From positions 248,001 through 312,000 of the forward strand of contig CAJQUW010015384.1 of NCBI GenBank assembly GCA_907163375.1: a stretch of 64,000 nt of DNA. The letters are read 5' to 3'. Source of the stretch: Prostheceraeus crozeri. Its lineage: Eukaryota; Platyhelminthes; Polycladida; Euryleptidae. Made by a program: the position numbers and the translations under genes. The notes beneath the pieces are model-generated. The model did no database searches. It saw only the letters and a list, made by a program, of their open reading frames with translations, and was not told the DNA's origin. How positions within the stretch are numbered: the first letter of the stretch is position 1; each line of letters opens with the position of its first letter. Positions 62,151 to 64,000 of the stretch are shown one piece after another.

Positions 62151-64000
62151 AATGTTTGAATAGTGCGTATGTTAAGAATAAAGTTTTATCTGTTTTGTAT
62201 GTTAGAAATAAAATGAAGCTTCACCTGTTTACAAGCTAAGAATAAAGTTTTATCTGCTTGTATGTCAGAAATGAAATGAAGTTTCACCAGTTTAAGAGTT
62301 AAAAATAAAGTTTCAATAGTGTGTATGTTAAGAATAAAGTTCTATCTGTTTATATGTTAGAAATAGAATGAAGTTTCACCAGTTTACAAGTTAAGAATAA
62401 AGTTCTATCTGTTTGTATGTTAGAAATAAAGTTCTATCTGTTTATATGTTAGAAATAAAAAATGAAGGTTCACCAATTTACAAGTTAAGAATAAAGTTTT
62501 ATCTGCTTGTATGTCAGAAATGAAATAAAGTTTCACCAGTTTAAAAGTTAAAAATAACGTTTCAATAATGTGTACGTTAGAAACAAAGTTTCAACCGTTT
62601 ACAAGTTAAAAATAAAGTTTCAATAGTTTACAAGTTCAGAATAAAGTTTCAATAGTGTGTATGTTAAGAATAAAGTTTTATCTGTTTGTATGTTAGAAAT
62701 AGAATGAAGTTTCATCAGTTTACAAGTTAAGAATAAAGTTCTATCTGTCTGTATGTTAGAAATAAAATGAAGTTACATCAGTTTACAAGTTAAGAATAAA
62801 GTTCTATCTGTTTGTATGTTAGAAATAAAACAAAGTTTCAACCGTTAACAAGTTAAAAATAAAGTTTCAATAGTTTGCAAGTTAAAACTAATGTTTCACC
62901 AGTTGGCAAGTTAAGAATAAAGTTTTATCTGTTTGTATGATAGAAATAAAACAAAGTTTCAACCGTTTACAAGTTAAAAATAAAGTTTCAATGGTTTACA
63001 AGTTAAAAATAAAGTTTCAATAGTGTGTACGTTAGAAATAAAGTTCTATTTGTTTATATGTTAGAAATAGAATGACGTTTCACCAGTTTAAAAGTTAAGA
63101 ATAAAGTTCTATCTGTTTATATGTTAGAAATAAAATGAAGTTTCATCAGTTTACAAGTTAAGACTAAAGTTCTATCTGTTTGTATGTTAGAAATAAAACA
63201 AAGTTTCAACCGTTAACAAGTTAAAAATAAAGTTTCAATAGTTTGCAAGTTAAGAATAAAGTTTCAATAGTGTGTACGATAGAAATAAAGTTCTATTTGT
63301 TTATATGTTAGAAATAGAATGAAGTTTCACCAGTTTACAAGTTAAGAATAAAGTTCTATCTGTTTATATGTTAGAAATAAAATGAAGTTACATCAGTTTA
63401 CAAGTTAAGAATAAAGTTCTATATGTTTGTATGTTAGAAATAAAACAAAGTTTCAACCGTTAACAAGTTAAAAATAAAGTTTCAATAGTTTGCAAGTTAA
63501 AACTAATTTTTCACCAGTTGGCAAGTTAAGAATAAAGTTTTATCTGTTTGTATGATAGAAATAAAACAAAGTTTCAACCGTTTACAAGTTAAGAATAAAG
63601 TTTCAATAGTTTACAAGTTAAAAATAAAGTTTCAATAGTGTGCATGTTCAGAATAAAGTTCTATCTGTTTATATGTTAGAAATAGAATGACATTTCACCA
63701 GTTTACAAGTTAAGAATAAAGTTCTATCTGTTTATATGCTAGAAATAAAATGAAGTTTCATCAGTTTACAAGTTAAGAATAAAGTTCTATCTGTTTGTAT
63801 GTTAGAAATAAAACAAAGTTTCAACCGTTAACAAGTTAAAAATAAAGTTTCAATAGTTTGCAAGTTAAAACTAATGTTTCAATAGTGCGTATGTTAAGAA
63901 TAAAGTTTTATCTGTTTTGTATGTTAGAAATAAAATGAAGCTTCACCTGTTTACAAGCTAAGAATAAAGTTTTATCTGCTTGTATGTCAGAAATGAAATA
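62151..64000 (+). repeat. Right end of the array, mixed HOR continuing off the window
   Basis: It contains the 36-bp monomer at about 62459 (TGAAGG at 62463), the AACGTTTCAATAATG variant, and dimers, tetramers and the 30-bp monomer near 63916. It resembles the 53-55 kb and 36-41 kb lineages but is not in simple register with the 2187-bp repeat just before it. The last bases are in mid-monomer, so the satellite continues. Confidence 0.8.

Larger units (their letters stand above)
1..64000 (+). repeat. AT-rich satellite array, 29/34-bp monomers, fills the whole window
   Basis: Every line of the window is built from the same monomer in one orientation. The 29-bp forms begin AAAGTTCTATCTG or AAAGTTTCAATAG and end GTTAGAAAT, GTTAAGAAT or GTTAAAAAT. 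The 34-bp forms carry about 5 extra bases in front of the same frame (AAAAC, AGAAT, GAAAT, AAAAT). I found no inverted monomer (AACTTTATTC on the + strand) and no stretch of unrelated sequence. The array begins and ends in mid-monomer, so it is longer than the window. Stop codons are frequent in all frames because TTAAGAATAAAG recurs. Such arrays are typical of heterochromatin in eukaryotes. I do not recognise the family, and whether it is centromeric cannot be told from sequence. Confidence 0.97.

Noticed and set aside
1-64000. CRISPR array (about 29-bp direct repeats)
   Set aside because: There are no unique spacers: the sequence between repeats is itself the same monomer, and no cas gene or leader is present.
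1-64000. Telomeric repeat or CENP-B box
   Set aside because: No TTAGGG-like simple repeat is present, and I saw no match to the mammalian CENP-B box core (TTCG followed by CGGGA). Other centromere proteins may still bind.
1-64000. Transposon or LTR fossil inside the array
   Set aside because: No non-satellite segment, terminal repeat, target duplication or poly(A) tail was found on either strand.
1-64000. Promoters or terminators called from TATAT, AATAAA or T-rich motifs
   Set aside because: These motifs recur in nearly every monomer because of composition. Single sites cannot be supported; only the array-wide pattern is worth reporting.
1-64000. Bacterial or organellar AT-rich repeat region
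   Set aside because: The total lack of coding sequence over 64 kb and the nested HOR structure do not fit bacterial or usual organellar genomes.

Overview
The window is one uninterrupted block of AT-rich tandem satellite DNA running off both ends. I found no gene, RNA gene, transposon, LTR element, CRISPR array or unique sequence in it. All monomers lie head to tail in the same orientation. Such an array fits eukaryotic constitutive heterochromatin (centromeric, pericentromeric or subtelomeric). The sequence alone does not name the species, and I do not recognise the satellite family.

The basic unit is a short monomer in two length classes: about 29 bp (beginning AAAGTTCTATCTG or AAAGTTTCAATAG) and about 34 bp (the same frame plus about 5 bp at the start, such as AAAAC, AGAAT or GAAAT). 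They combine into dimers (29+34 = 63 bp), trimers (29+29+34 = 92 bp) and tetramers (3x29+34 = 121 bp). Two tetramers plus two dimers make a 12-monomer higher-order repeat (HOR) of exactly 368 bp. Losing one tetramer gives an 8-monomer unit of 247 bp. The window holds roughly 2,090 monomers (64,000 divided by 30.7). GC counted by hand on a consensus dimer is about 24%.

Layout. 1-8557: mixed HORs of about 1.5-2.1 kb that include trimers and a 36-bp monomer. 8558-17214: a very regular array in which every unit boundary fits a 368/247 bp register, including periods of 736 and 983 bp. 17215-25000: a 674-bp tandem duplication, a second copy of the preceding block about 3.5 kb away, and a return of the mixed HOR type. 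25000-64000: mixed HORs marked by a 1-bp-longer monomer (CTGTTTTGTATG), amplified as ever larger tandem duplications (1227, 1659, 3967, 1964, 2805 and 2187 bp). These copies are nearly identical, with about three differences seen over 1964 bp. Longer-range copies at offsets of 10.4-10.7 kb and 16.8-16.9 kb link the middle to the right part.

The array looks like the product of repeated unequal exchange in register: gains and losses between copies are whole-monomer sums (63, 121, 184, 247, 277, 305, 368 bp). No undescribed gene system is visible. The notable points are the nested HOR architecture, the quantised indels, the apparent left-to-right age gradient, a strand-specific AATAAA signal at almost every monomer junction, and CpG-type transitions between monomer variants. 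All offsets were read by hand from diagnostic variants; breakpoints are accurate only to about one monomer because flanking homology hides them.
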